DNA of 64,000 bases from an uncultured Christensenella sp. (GCA_910586345.1 CAJUHC010000003.1:58197-122196), one strand, 5' to 3'; shown: positions 15,907 to 25,753, numbered from the stretch's first letter. Made by a program: numbers and translations. The notes: generated by a model from the letters alone, not told the origin.

Positions 15907-18736
15907 CGTTTATTTCTTATTTCTGGCTATACCGCTTTTAATCGTCCTTGCAGTTCCGTTCGCCGTTGCAATAAGAAAGGACAACAGAAACGGGCATAAT
16001 ATAGCTTCGATGGTACTGCACGTTCTTATGGCAGTGCTCATAGCGTTTGCGGCGGCGGGAACGCAGGTAGTGACGGTAATGACCGAGACGGACGTGTACG
16101 TTCTCGCGGACGTGTCGTATTCGGCGAACAGAAACCTCGACACCGTCGACGGATATATTTCGGAGCTGAGAAAAAACCTGCCCAGAAACTCGAAACTCGG
16201 CGTCGTCAGTTTCGGTAAAGATTATAAAATCACCACCGAGCTCGGCGAAAGTTTCGAAACGGTTAAAGATTCGGGCGTAAACGATACGGAAACAAATATC
16301 GTAAACGCGCTCGAATACGCCGGAACGCTGTTTAAAGACGGGGTAATCAAACGCATAGTTTTAATTACCGACGGAAGACAGACTTATTCGGGCGATTCCA
16401 ACGAACTCAGCCGCGCGGTGGCTAATTTGCAGGCTCAGGACGTCAAAGTCGATGCGATTTATCTCAACGACAACTGGGACGAGACTGTAAAGGAAGTGCA
16501 GATTTCAAGCGCGGAATATACTAAAAAAGCTTATCTTAACCGTGCGGAAACGGTTAAACTTACCGTTCAGAGCAGCGGAAATATGAACGCTATCGTAAAT
16601 CTTTATAAGGACGGCGAACCTTACAAAAGCACGGCGGTCACGCTTTCGCTCGACGTGAACACTATTACTTTCGACCTCGATACCTCAAGCGAAGGCAAGC
16701 ACCTTTACAGGGCGGAGATAACCGCGGACGGGGATACCTGCGAATACAATAACAAGTATTCCTTCTCCCAGACCGTAACAACAGCCGTCAACGTGCTTTT
16801 GCTCACTTCAGACAATGAAGATTATGAAAAAATCACCGAACTTTACGGTTCCGCAGACGGTCAAACGGGACCGGAAATAACGCATTACAATATAAGCTTG
16901 AACGGCGAAGTGCCCGTCAGCGTCGAAGATTTGTGCAAATACGACGAAATAGTTCTTTCAAACGTTGACTTAACGCAGGTCAACAATTACGGAATGTTCG
17001 TTTCGAGTCTCAATACGGTCGTTTCTTCGTTCGGTAAAAGTTTGGTAACTTTCGGAAACACGGGTATTCAGTCCGCCGACGGAAGTTTAAACGAGCTCGA
17101 CGATATGCTTCCCGTAAGGTACGGCGACGTAAACGGTAATCCAAAACTCTATACGATAGTTTTAGACGTTTCGGACAGTATGCAGATTTGGTCGCGTCTT
17201 ATCCTTGCAAAACAGGCTGCGGCACAGCTTATAAACTTTTTGAACGACGAGGACTACGTGTGTCTTATCGCGTTCGGCGAAGAGGTTTCCGTTTTGCAGA
17301 CTCCTACCGATTTGAGCGGCAACAACCGTGAGAAAGTATTGGACTATATCGGAATGGCAGACAGACTCGTAAGCGGTTACGGCACTTATACGAGTTTAGG
17401 GCTTAAAAAGGCGCTCGATACTATCAAAAACCTCGACTTTTCGGAAAAACAGGTAATGCTCGTAACGGACGGTCTTCCTTACGAGGGTGATTTGTCTTAC
17501 GAAGATATAGAAATTGAAGGCAGCAACGTCGACAGGACTTATTCTGCGGCGTTCGTCGAACAGATGAAAAGCTACGGTATACAGACTTCCGTTTTACAAG
17601 TAGGAGGCGGTAACGTCGGCGAAAAAGGCTGGCTCAGGTCTCTTGCCGAATTCAAGGGCGGCGGTGAATATTATTACGCCGATACGGAAGAAAAACTCGG
17701 CGACGTGCTCTTCGGAGATATACAGAAAGATACGGAAAACGCGGAAATAACGGATACGCCGAGCAACGTCGTAAAAACCAAACCCCGCGACGAAGTGCTT
17801 TCTTATACAGACGAAAACGGCGCGAATAAATTTATAGATTTGGAAAAAACTCATATAACGGACTATATTTTAAGCAGTTCGAAATCGAGCGCGACGACTG
17901 TTTTGTCGGTAGAATATAAGGTAAAAAGCGTCAAAATAAACGTACCGCTTTTCGCGTATTGGAACTACGGCAACGGTAAAGTACAAAGTTATACGGGCAA
18001 AATTTCCGAGATTAAAGTTTACGGCGGTGCGATTTCGCAATCTAACGGACAGTTTTTCGAAAATATAATTTCAAACGCTTTGCCTGTGGAAAAATCCGAC
18101 GTTCCGTTCACGGTATCTTCGAACGTAGACGGAAAAAAAGCGAGAGTGGAGCTTACCAATCTTACTTACGACCAGTTGCAGGCGGCTGTAAGCGGAGCTT
18201 CGTCGGCGCAGATAAATATAAAAACTCCTTCGGGCGAAGAACTTACCGATAAATTTATTTTCGATTCCTCGATATTCTACTATGAATTTTTAACTCCCGA
18301 CGTCGGCGCGTACGAAGTGAGCGTATCTTATAAGTACGGTATTTACGATTATTCCGAAGAGGGAGGATATATTTCTCCCGACGCGAGCTTTATAATATCA
18401 TACGAACCCGAATACAATACTTTTACGGTATTCGAAGCGTCCGCGCTGTATAAAATGCTTAACGGCAACGGCACCGTCATAGAACAGAATTCCGAAAGAC
18501 AGCTTATTATAGAATCGGTTACTCCGTCGAACGACGGGCTTACCATAGTGAAAGGCAAACTCGCGATTAAAAACGACGATTCGCAAATAGCGACTTATAT
18601 CGTGAATTTAACTGTACCTTTCCTCGTTGCGGCGGTTGCTCTGTTCGTTGTCGACATAGTGATACGTAAACTCAAATGGAAAGATATAGTGAGCCTGTTC
18701 GGAGGAGCGAGAAATAAAAAGGGAGGCGGGAAATGA
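15884..18736 (+). CDS. Large BatA-like membrane protein with two von Willebrand A domains
   Basis: 950 residues from the ATG at 15884; a TTG at 15857 in the same frame would add nine residues but lies deeper in the previous gene and gives a non-hydrophobic start. The N-terminus MSSISFGNVYFLFLAIPLLIV matches the BatA pattern, with a second helix near residues 40-60. The first von Willebrand A domain starts at VYVLADVSYSANR, the second near residue 420 at TIVLDVSDSMQIWSR; both keep DxSxS. The second also has the later Thr and Asp motifs (GTYTSLGLKKAL and LVTDGLPYEG). A C-terminal membrane helix (VPFLVAAVALFVVDIVIRKL) is followed by a basic tail. Two such domains in one BatA-like chain is uncommon. 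Confidence 0.88.
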   Translation: MSSISFGNVYFLFLAIPLLIVLAVPFAVAIRKDNRNGHNIASMVLHVLMAVLIAFAAAGTQVVTVMTETDVYVLADVSYSANRNLDTVDGYISELRKNLPRNSKLGVVSFGKDYKITTELGESFETVKDSGVNDTETNIVNALEYAGTLFKDGVIKRIVLITDGRQTYSGDSNELSRAVANLQAQDVKVDAIYLNDNWDETVKEVQISSAEYTKKAYLNRAETVKLTVQSSGNMNAIVNLYKDGEPYKSTAVTLSLDVNTITFDLDTSSEGKHLYRAEITADGDTCEYNNKYSFSQTVTTAVNVLLLTSDNEDYEKITELYGSADGQTGPEITHYNISLNGEVPVSVEDLCKYDEIVLSNVDLTQVNNYGMFVSSLNTVVSSFGKSLVTFGNTGIQSADGSLNELDDMLPVRYGDVNGNPKLYTIVLDVSDSMQIWSRLILAKQAAAQLINFLNDEDYVCLIAFGEEVSVLQTPTDLSGNNREKVLDYIGMADRLVSGYGTYTSLGLKKALDTIKNLDFSEKQVMLVTDGLPYEGDLSYEDIEIEGSNVDRTYSAAFVEQMKSYGIQTSVLQVGGGNVGEKGWLRSLAEFKGGGEYYYADTEEKLGDVLFGDIQKDTENAEITDTPSNVVKTKPRDEVLSYTDENGANKFIDLEKTHITDYILSSSKSSATTVLSVEYKVKSVKINVPLFAYWNYGNGKVQSYTGKISEIKVYGGAISQSNGQFFENIISNALPVEKSDVPFTVSSNVDGKKARVELTNLTYDQLQAAVSGASSAQINIKTPSGEELTDKFIFDSSIFYYEFLTPDVGAYEVSVSYKYGIYDYSEEGGYISPDASFIISYEPEYNTFTVFEASALYKMLNGNGTVIEQNSERQLIIESVTPSNDGLTIVKGKLAIKNDDSQIATYIVNLTVPFLVAAVALFVVDIVIRKLKWKDIVSLFGGARNKKGGGK

Positions 18737-20232
18737 AAAGATTTTTAATAATTCTTGCATCGCTGTTAGCGATTGTTTCAACCCTCTGTTTTTCCGCTTG
18801 CGGAACTTATAAGCCGGCGGTTCCGCCTGATAATAACGTAAATAAACCGGGCGACGGAAATCAGCCCGGCGACGGCGACAACAACGGCGGAGATAACGAA
18901 GATAACGACGGCGTATTTTCGGCGACGTTAATTTGCAAAGGCGAAGTATTCAGACCGGATATAGAAATGAGCGCTAAATGGAACGACGGGACGCAGGTCC
19001 ACACCGCCGCGTTTAACTCGGACGGCGTCGCGGAAATCAGCGGTCTCGACGGCGAATACACTGTTACGCTTTCGGAGGTTCCGGACGGATATACTTACAA
19101 CGCTAACAAGTACAACGTCGACAACGACAACCGCAAAGTAGAAATCGAACTGTACGAATTAACCGAATATTACGGAGCCGGCACGGGTAAATACAACTCG
19201 ATAATTCTTACCAAACTCGGCGCTTACAGACTTACGTTTACGGAAGCGGGTCAGAATATTTTCTGTGAATACCGTCCCGAGAAATCGGGAATGTACGCTA
19301 TCGAAAGCGTAGTCGACGTAAACGCAAACGAAGTAAATCCCCGTCTCGACGTGTACGTCGGTCACGGCGCGTGGAAACCCGACAGGCCGAATTATTCTCT
19401 TAACGACGGGGGAGTGAGCTCTGTCTTTACGAAGAATTTCAAATACGAAGTCAGCGTGGCGGGCAGGGGTCCCGTGTATTCGTTCGCTATAAAATTCGAT
19501 AAACGAAGCCACGTCGAACTGCCCGTAGACATTGATTTTATAATAACCCGCGACGGCGATTTCGAAGTCGAGGAATCAACCTATAAAGTCGCGCTTCCGC
19601 AGGAGGAGTTCAAACAGACTCCCGAATATTCGCCTTTCAGATACGAATTCAAAAAATTCGGTACGGTTGTCGGCGATAAGACGATTTTGGACGGTACAGG
19701 AGTTTATCTTTCGCCCGACGACGGTTATTATCATTACGCTCATACGGATAAGTACGGTAATTCGGTCGATTCAATTCTTTACGTGCGGTTAGTGCTCGAA
19801 TATACGGCTACGGGCGACGAGTCCGACGCGCTCGTGGATTTCTTCAACGACAACGTAAGACTGAGAGTGGACGGCAAAGACTATACTTATTTCATCAGAG
19901 GTTACGAATGTGACGAGTACGTCACGGATGAACATACGGGTCTGAAAAAGAAGAAGTACAGTGCTTATCTGGACAGTCTCGGCGGAGACGCTGCGAAGAT
20001 TCCGCCCGACGTAGCGGAAAGGATTAAAGAACTCGACTACAAATCTTACGTTGATTACGTCAACACGGACGGCTTGTACGCGGTAACTCCCGAAATGAAA
20101 AACTTCCTTTACCTTTACAGCGAGAGCGGCGGTTTCTTCGGCGACGGCATAGGCTGGGGAGATTCTAACGGCATAAGTTCATCGGGCAAAGACCAATGGC
20201 TGTTCGCCTGCGGATATTACGACGCGAGATAA
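18733..20232 (+). CDS. Lipoprotein ending the MoxR operon, unknown function
   Basis: 499 residues. Signal peptide with lipobox FSAC, lipidated Cys at residue 23. A low-complexity Pro/Asn/Gly/Asp linker (about residues 30-58) leads into a beta-rich domain that starts TLICKGEVFRPDIEMSAKW and looks like a prealbumin/CnaB-type repeat. The remaining 350 residues are unassigned. It overlaps the preceding gene by four bases (ATGA), so it is the sixth gene of the unit and is probably a surface partner of the two BatA-like proteins. Confidence 0.7.
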   Translation: MKRFLIILASLLAIVSTLCFSACGTYKPAVPPDNNVNKPGDGNQPGDGDNNGGDNEDNDGVFSATLICKGEVFRPDIEMSAKWNDGTQVHTAAFNSDGVAEISGLDGEYTVTLSEVPDGYTYNANKYNVDNDNRKVEIELYELTEYYGAGTGKYNSIILTKLGAYRLTFTEAGQNIFCEYRPEKSGMYAIESVVDVNANEVNPRLDVYVGHGAWKPDRPNYSLNDGGVSSVFTKNFKYEVSVAGRGPVYSFAIKFDKRSHVELPVDIDFIITRDGDFEVEESTYKVALPQEEFKQTPEYSPFRYEFKKFGTVVGDKTILDGTGVYLSPDDGYYHYAHTDKYGNSVDSILYVRLVLEYTATGDESDALVDFFNDNVRLRVDGKDYTYFIRGYECDEYVTDEHTGLKKKKYSAYLDSLGGDAAKIPPDVAERIKELDYKSYVDYVNTDGLYAVTPEMKNFLYLYSESGGFFGDGIGWGDSNGISSSGKDQWLFACGYYDAR

Positions 20233-20280
20233 AAATTATATTCCGCGAATTTGAAAAATTTAACTTATTTTGAAATTATT

Positions 20281-20328
20281 GTATAAATATACAAATCTTA
20301 TAAAAGGTTTGTATATTTATACTTTTTT
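20281..20328 (+). terminator. Intrinsic terminator of the MoxR operon
   Basis: A 15-bp perfect stem (20281-20295 with 20308-20322), AT-rich, then six T residues. It lies 48 bases after the last stop and directly before the next promoter. Confidence 0.9.
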
Positions 20329-20331
20329 ATG

Positions 20332-20360
20332 TTGACAACCGCAAAATACTGTGATAGAAT
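20332..20360 (+). promoter_or_regulatory. Strong sigma-A promoter of the 1455-residue lipoprotein
   Basis: TTGACA (20332-20337), a 17-bp spacer and TAGAAT (20355-20360) with a TGA extended -10. Leader about 72 nt. Confidence 0.8.
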
Positions 20361-20438
20361 ATATTAAATTAGTATATAAGTTGTAATTTTATAATTTATC
20401 GTAATTAAACAATTCAAAATATTTAAAGGAGAAACAGT

Positions 20439-23400
20439 ATGAAAAGTAAGAGGAAGCTTATGCTTGCAATTGCCGCGGTTACACTCGGCGCAACGTCGTC
20501 TATAGCGTTGGCGTCCTGCCATCACCACGAATTCGGCGAATGGAAGCAGACGACCGCACCAACGTGTACCGATAAGGGCGAAGAAACGCGCGAATGCAGC
20601 TGCGGCGAAAAAGAAACGCGTGAAGTTGCCGCCGCGGGACACGATTACGAGTGGACCGTAACCGACCCGACTTGCGAGGGCGACGGCGAGAGAAAAGGCG
20701 AATGCAAGAATTGCGACGCGACTACGGAAGAAAAAATTTCCGCAACCGGTCACGAGTACGGCGAGTGGGAAATAGAAAAACCCACCGAGCTTAAAGCGGG
20801 TTTGGCAGTCAAGGTCTGCGAAACCGACGGCGAACATAAGTTCGAAGTGGAACTTCCCGCCCTGACGAAAGAGGGTACCGGCTATAAATCCGCGACGCAG
20901 GATAAGAATACTAAACTCAGAACATACGTAATTGCAACGGACGAGGGCGACGTATCTTTTGAAACTTACGCGGCGTTCAATTTGCAGGAAGCAATTGAAA
21001 TAGGCGTTGCAAATATGTCGAACGTTGCAAGCGGCGAGATAGTAAAAGACAATATAATGGGCGGTAAAGATAAAAAGTCGTCTGTTCTTACTTTTGAAAA
21101 GGGTGACAATTATCTGCACGTCAAAGACGAAGGTCTGCTTACGGCGGACGCGGGCGGCGCGGAATTCTTTATATCCAAGCTTGCGGACGGTTCTTACTTC
21201 TATCCTTACAGAACCGTCGGCGTCGGAACGGGTTACGTCGATATGGATGACCCCGATTATTTGAGCATAGTCGAGCAGATAAAAGAAATCAGCGACAAAG
21301 CGGCAAACGGTAGCAATTCGGAGAAGGTTGAAGCGAGTAAAAAGATATTGGAGCTGACGGGCGCTTTGTACGACCAGATAGCGGACGGAAACGAAGTTGC
21401 ACCCGAAAATTTAAGCGCGGAAAATTTGTTATCCGGAATTCCCTATCTGCTTCTTTACGCTGAACATCCCGCGCTTGCAGGTAATAACTTCCACGGAATA
21501 GAGAAGCTCGTAAGCACAATGTACTCGGTTGGAAAAACCAATCCCAACGGCGACTTTACCGAGGACGTAAGCGAGCCCGATGAAAACGGAGTAAGAACTT
21601 ACAGTTTCAGTTTCGGTTATCTCGGTCTTACGGAAATGGGCTATTACCGTGAATATAAGGTAAGTTTCAAAATCGACGCAAACTTCGTAATGAGCGAAGC
21701 TGTCGTAGAGAATAAAGGTTACAGCAACAAATACAGCTCTAATTCTTACGTCGTAGATTCCAACGGTTACGCAAAAGTATCCGCAAACGCGAAAGCAATG
21801 TATACGCAGACTTTCAATGTAACGCAGAACGAATTCGAAGAGGGCGCGGTAAAACCCGTCAATCCTTATAAACCGGAAGATTTAATTGCTTCGGATTTCG
21901 AACTTTCGATTGCTGAAATAAAAACTATATTCGATGGTGGCGATTATACGATAACCGGTATCAAAACCGTACGCGAATTAGGAGACGAACTCGAGCTTGA
22001 AGCGGGTCAATCGCTCTGTTTACGGATAAGTAACATATCTCCCGAAACGACTAATTTCAATTTCGACACCATTAAGTTCTATCTCCGCACTTCCGAGGGT
22101 GACGTTGAGCTTCAGGGTAATTACGAAGGCGGCGACGACGGTCATATTAAAGCAGTGTTCAATCAGGGCGATATGTTGCTGGGTTTGAGCTGCTGGGTTG
22201 CGGGCGACCTTCAATTGGTTATAAAGACCGACAGAATAGAAAAAGTAATCACGCTGCACGTACCTTTCCAGGCGCCTACGGGATTCGGTACGAGCGTATA
22301 TCAATATGACGAAGTAACGGAAAAGGAAAACTGGGAAACGGTTCAGAAAGATTTCAATATCTATACCGGACAGACGTTTATGTTTACGAATAAGGTAGAC
22401 CATCCCGCATATCAGGATTCGGGCTATACCGTTACCGTAAGAAACGAAAAGAACGAAGATATTACGTCTAACGTGATAACCGATGGTTTTAAAGAGGGTG
22501 TTCCTGTCAAGTTATTCAAATCTTTGGAAGCGGGAAAATATACAATAACGCTCACGACGACTTTCCAAGGCGCTTCCGATTCCGCAACGCTCACTTTAAA
22601 CGTTGACGAAGCTCCTGAAATTTCCGATATTCTGAATGGAAACTATAAAAACGAGGAAGAAGAAATTTCCGTTGAATTCACTCCCGCTTCGGAAGGCGCT
22701 TTAAACGGCACAGCAACTATCAAGAAAGGCGAGGAGCAGGAGACGGTTGTAAATTATGTTTACGACGCGGACGAAAAAACGTTCCGTGTGGAATACGTCA
22801 GCGGTCCCGACGAAATAGAATACAGTTTTAATATTTCATCTTCGTATTATCTGTACCTGACTTATGACAGCGAATACGGTTATGCCCAAAATATACTGCT
22901 TACAAAAGACGGCGAGATAATAGACACCCTTTCCGGCGAGTACAATCTTACCGGTTCGCGTATGTTTTTACCTGCGTCTGCAACGGGCGTATATACCATT
23001 ACGGCGTCTGCGAACGATTACATTTTCTTCAAGACTTCGGCTACTGCTCAGACGAATGTTGCGGGAACCGTCGAGTTCGCTCTTGCAAAGGGCGACGAAG
23101 TGGAAGTTTGGAGTATAATGGGTACGGGTAAGTTTACAATCGCCTACAAGGGCGCGCCCGTCAAAGTTACGGGAGTAACTCTTAAAGACAAGGAAAAAGT
23201 TTTCATCGGCGCAAGCGTTACGCTTACACCCGAATTTACTCCGGCGGACGCTTCTATCAAAACCGGAACTTGGAGTACTTCAAATAAAGATATAGCTACG
23301 GTTGAAAACGGCGTCGTTACCGGCGTGAATGCGGGTACTGTAACTATCAGATTCGTATCCTCCGACGGTAAATTCGAAGCTCAGTGCAAGATAACCGTAG

Positions 23401-24806
23401 AAGAAGTCGTGTTGGGTGCGGGCGTCACTGACGTAGTTACCGTAAACGGCAATAATTTCTTCAAATTCAAAGGCGAAGCAAACGCCAAATATGCGATTAC
23501 GAATGATTTGGGTTTCTATATGTACGGAGCTGACGCCGACGGAAATATAAATTACGGAAATGCAGGTTATACGCTTGTTGTAACCACCGATGCCGACGGT
23601 ATTGCTTACTTATGTATAAACAGCGTAAGGTACGGTGAATGGGATTTGAAGGTGACTGCTATCAAGGCAGTGTCCGCAGACGGAATTACCGTTGATTTGG
23701 AAAGTAAAGAAATGTCTTACGGCGAAAGTTTCGACCTCACTGAGCACGTAACTATAACTCCCGAGGATGCGTCGGATAAAACGTTCAAGATAACTTCTTC
23801 CGACAGCTCGGTCGTCGAAGTCGATGAGTGGAACCCCGCAAGTATAAAAGCGGTAGGCGCAGGAACGGCGACAATAACCGTAACGTCAAACGACGGCGGG
23901 TTCACTGCAACGTTCGAAGTAACCGTTACGATAAATGAAATTACCGCAGGCGATAACCAACTGACCGTGTCGGAAGGCGGCAATTACTTGTTGTTTACGG
24001 GAGGGGAAGCTGGAAAAGAATATGTATTTACGGGTAATTTCGACGGACTCGGCGCAATTAAGGATGGTAACGTCGATTGGGATAATTATTCAACGGAAGG
24101 TACGTTGACGCTGACCGCCGATTCGGAAGGAAAAATCTGGGTTTACGTATATTCGGACTCAGCGGGAACTAAAAACCTTAACGTTGCGTTATCGCAAGGC
24201 ACGGTTACTCCCGACCCCGACCCTGACCCTGCAGAAAACACAATTACCGTCTCGGACGGCTACGGATATTATATTCTGAGCAGTCTCGGCACCGAAGGAG
24301 CGTCGTTTACTTTGGACGGCTGCGTGGAAGATAAGATTTACAGTGTTTCCGCCCTCGACGAAAACGACGAAATAATTTCGGGCGTAACGATATACGTCGG
24401 AATAGATAGGGGTAACCCCGTCGAATTTGTTTACAGCGTAGGAATCAGGTCGATAAACGTTGAGTGCGCGGAAAATTTGACTAACGTAACTATATTAGTG
24501 GAAGAAGTCGACAACGGCGGTGAAAATCCCGGCGGCGGTTTAACTCTCGGTGAAACGTATACCACCACGTACGACGATACAGTCAACGGTTTAGAATTGG
24601 AAATTACCGAAGCCGGAAACTATATTGTTACAATCGTAGACGCGGAAGGTAGTTATTCTGTCGGCGAATATACAATCAACGGCGAAACAGGCAATAATGA
24701 TAATAACGGCGAAGCCGTTACGAAAACGTTAAGTCTTCAGGCCGGCGATAAAATAATTATTAAAATTAATTTCGAAGGACTGAACGTTACGGTTACCAAA
24801 GCGTAA
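20439..24806 (+). CDS. Very large multi-domain surface lipoprotein
   Basis: 1455 residues. The signal peptide ends at lipobox ALASC (Cys27). The mature N-terminus carries three short Cys/His repeats (about residues 28-110) of the form HEFGEWKQTTAPTCTDKGE, ECSCGEKETREVAAAGHDY and CKNCDATTEEKISATGHEYGEW, a zinc-ribbon-like repeat seen in other clostridial surface proteins. Later parts include two Big2-type Ig-like domains (starting near VTGVTLKDKEKVFIGASVT and ITVDLESKEMSYGESF) interleaved with beta-sandwich repeats resembling pre-peptidase C-terminal domains. A DPDPDP linker lies near residue 1265. Monocistronic: strong promoter and terminator flank it, and AAAGGAG precedes the ATG. Its binding partner is unknown. 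Confidence 0.82.
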   Translation: MKSKRKLMLAIAAVTLGATSSIALASCHHHEFGEWKQTTAPTCTDKGEETRECSCGEKETREVAAAGHDYEWTVTDPTCEGDGERKGECKNCDATTEEKISATGHEYGEWEIEKPTELKAGLAVKVCETDGEHKFEVELPALTKEGTGYKSATQDKNTKLRTYVIATDEGDVSFETYAAFNLQEAIEIGVANMSNVASGEIVKDNIMGGKDKKSSVLTFEKGDNYLHVKDEGLLTADAGGAEFFISKLADGSYFYPYRTVGVGTGYVDMDDPDYLSIVEQIKEISDKAANGSNSEKVEASKKILELTGALYDQIADGNEVAPENLSAENLLSGIPYLLLYAEHPALAGNNFHGIEKLVSTMYSVGKTNPNGDFTEDVSEPDENGVRTYSFSFGYLGLTEMGYYREYKVSFKIDANFVMSEAVVENKGYSNKYSSNSYVVDSNGYAKVSANAKAMYTQTFNVTQNEFEEGAVKPVNPYKPEDLIASDFELSIAEIKTIFDGGDYTITGIKTVRELGDELELEAGQSLCLRISNISPETTNFNFDTIKFYLRTSEGDVELQGNYEGGDDGHIKAVFNQGDMLLGLSCWVAGDLQLVIKTDRIEKVITLHVPFQAPTGFGTSVYQYDEVTEKENWETVQKDFNIYTGQTFMFTNKVDHPAYQDSGYTVTVRNEKNEDITSNVITDGFKEGVPVKLFKSLEAGKYTITLTTTFQGASDSATLTLNVDEAPEISDILNGNYKNEEEEISVEFTPASEGALNGTATIKKGEEQETVVNYVYDADEKTFRVEYVSGPDEIEYSFNISSSYYLYLTYDSEYGYAQNILLTKDGEIIDTLSGEYNLTGSRMFLPASATGVYTITASANDYIFFKTSATAQTNVAGTVEFALAKGDEVEVWSIMGTGKFTIAYKGAPVKVTGVTLKDKEKVFIGASVTLTPEFTPADASIKTGTWSTSNKDIATVENGVVTGVNAGTVTIRFVSSDGKFEAQCKITVEEVVLGAGVTDVVTVNGNNFFKFKGEANAKYAITNDLGFYMYGADADGNINYGNAGYTLVVTTDADGIAYLCINSVRYGEWDLKVTAIKAVSADGITVDLESKEMSYGESFDLTEHVTITPEDASDKTFKITSSDSSVVEVDEWNPASIKAVGAGTATITVTSNDGGFTATFEVTVTINEITAGDNQLTVSEGGNYLLFTGGEAGKEYVFTGNFDGLGAIKDGNVDWDNYSTEGTLTLTADSEGKIWVYVYSDSAGTKNLNVALSQGTVTPDPDPDPAENTITVSDGYGYYILSSLGTEGASFTLDGCVEDKIYSVSALDENDEIISGVTIYVGIDRGNPVEFVYSVGIRSINVECAENLTNVTILVEEVDNGGENPGGGLTLGETYTTTYDDTVNGLELEITEAGNYIVTIVDAEGSYSVGEYTINGETGNNDNNGEAVTKTLSLQAGDKIIIKINFEGLNVTVTKA

Positions 24807-24821
24807 TTAAATACAAGACGT

Positions 24822-24854
24822 AAAAACGGACGGCTTTTAAGCCGTCTGTTTTTT
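24822..24854 (+). terminator. Intrinsic terminator after the large lipoprotein
   Basis: Stem CGGACGGC / GCCGTCTG (one G-T pair) extended by A/T pairs, loop TTTTAA, followed by six T residues. Confidence 0.92.
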
Positions 24855-24858
24855 ACCG

Positions 24859-24887
24859 TTGACGAACGGAAATTAAATTGCTATAAT
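24859..24887 (+). promoter_or_regulatory. Promoter of hisK, predicted leaderless start
   Basis: TTGACG (24859-24864), a 17-bp spacer, TATAAT (24882-24887). Seven bases on is 24894, the A of the hisK ATG. No Shine-Dalgarno sequence is present in the gap. Confidence 0.75.
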
Positions 24888-24893
24888 AGATGT

Positions 24894-25697
24894 ATGACCG
24901 ATTTGCATCTGCATACCCGTTTTTCGCACGACAGCGAAGAGACGGCGGAAAATTACGTGCTTACCGCCAAGGCGCGCGGTTATAAATCTCTCGGATTTAC
25001 CGAACATTACGATTACGACGTTTTCCTGGACGGCGGTTTTAACGAGTGTCCGTTGCCCGACCTTTCCGCTTATTCGCAGGAGATTTCCGACCTTTCCGCG
25101 AAGTACCCCGAAATAAAAATTTTAAAGGGAATCGAACTCGGCTATTCGGCGGGCGCGACGGAAAAGTACAAAGAACTTTTGCAAAGCGGTAATTTCGATT
25201 ATGCGATTTTGAGTGTGCATACTGTTAAAGGCAGAGGCGACTGTTATTATACGCGTTTTTTCGACGGGTTTTCCAAAAAGCAGGCTTACGAAGCTTATTT
25301 TAAAGCCGTGCTCGAAAGCGTTCGTTCGGATATTAATTATCAGATTGCAGGACATATCGGATATATAGAAAGATACGCGCCTTATAAAGAAAAGCGCGTG
25401 ATTTATTCGGAATTCGGCGACGTTTTAGACGAAATTTTAAAAGAAATCATTTTAAGAGACAAGTGTCTCGAAATCAATACTTCCGCGAAAGGAACGGGGC
25501 ATATTACCGTCCCTGACTTAGAAATTATCGAACGTTATTTATCGCTCGGCGGTAAAAATTTTTCTCTCGGGAGCGACGCGCATTCGGTATCGAGATTTGC
25601 CGAAAATTTTACATCGGTCAAAGATTTTCTCGTCTCGCTCGGAGTGACGCATACCTGCCTTTACGAAAAAGGCGTACTTTTTAAAGAAAAACTGTAA
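24894..25697 (+). CDS. hisK: Histidinol-phosphatase, PHP family
   Basis: Removes phosphate from L-histidinol phosphate, the penultimate substrate step of histidine synthesis. 267 residues, normal for the PHP-type enzyme. Metal ligands are visible in order: DLHLHTRFSHDS, FTEHYDYD, the Glu of GIELGY, the His of SVHTVK, GHIGY and GSDAH near the C-terminus. No other histidinol-phosphatase is in the cluster, so this gene fills that step. Transcribed from its own promoter, predicted without a leader, 87 bp ahead of the hisR operon. Confidence 0.92.
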   Translation: MTDLHLHTRFSHDSEETAENYVLTAKARGYKSLGFTEHYDYDVFLDGGFNECPLPDLSAYSQEISDLSAKYPEIKILKGIELGYSAGATEKYKELLQSGNFDYAILSVHTVKGRGDCYYTRFFDGFSKKQAYEAYFKAVLESVRSDINYQIAGHIGYIERYAPYKEKRVIYSEFGDVLDEILKEIILRDKCLEINTSAKGTGHITVPDLEIIERYLSLGGKNFSLGSDAHSVSRFAENFTSVKDFLVSLGVTHTCLYEKGVLFKEKL

Positions 25698-25722
25698 AAA
25701 TGCAAAATTTTTTGCTTAAAAC

Positions 25723-25753
25723 ACTTTACTAATTTAGCGTAGTAAAGTATAAT
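25723..25753 (+). promoter_or_regulatory. Promoter of the his operon overlapped by a palindromic operator
   Basis: -35 TTTACT (25725-25730), a 17-bp spacer, -10 TATAAT (25748-25753). A 26-bp palindrome (25723-25748) with perfect 9-bp arms ACTTTACTA / TAGTAAAGT and an 8-bp centre runs from the -35 to the first base of the -10. A dimer bound here would block RNA polymerase. The first gene of the unit encodes a TrpR-fold protein, the obvious ligand of this site. Confidence 0.78.

Noticed and set aside
20364..21119. 251-codon minus-strand frame over the large lipoprotein start
   Set aside because: It runs through the strong promoter and into the AT-rich terminator region; no RBS and no family similarity.
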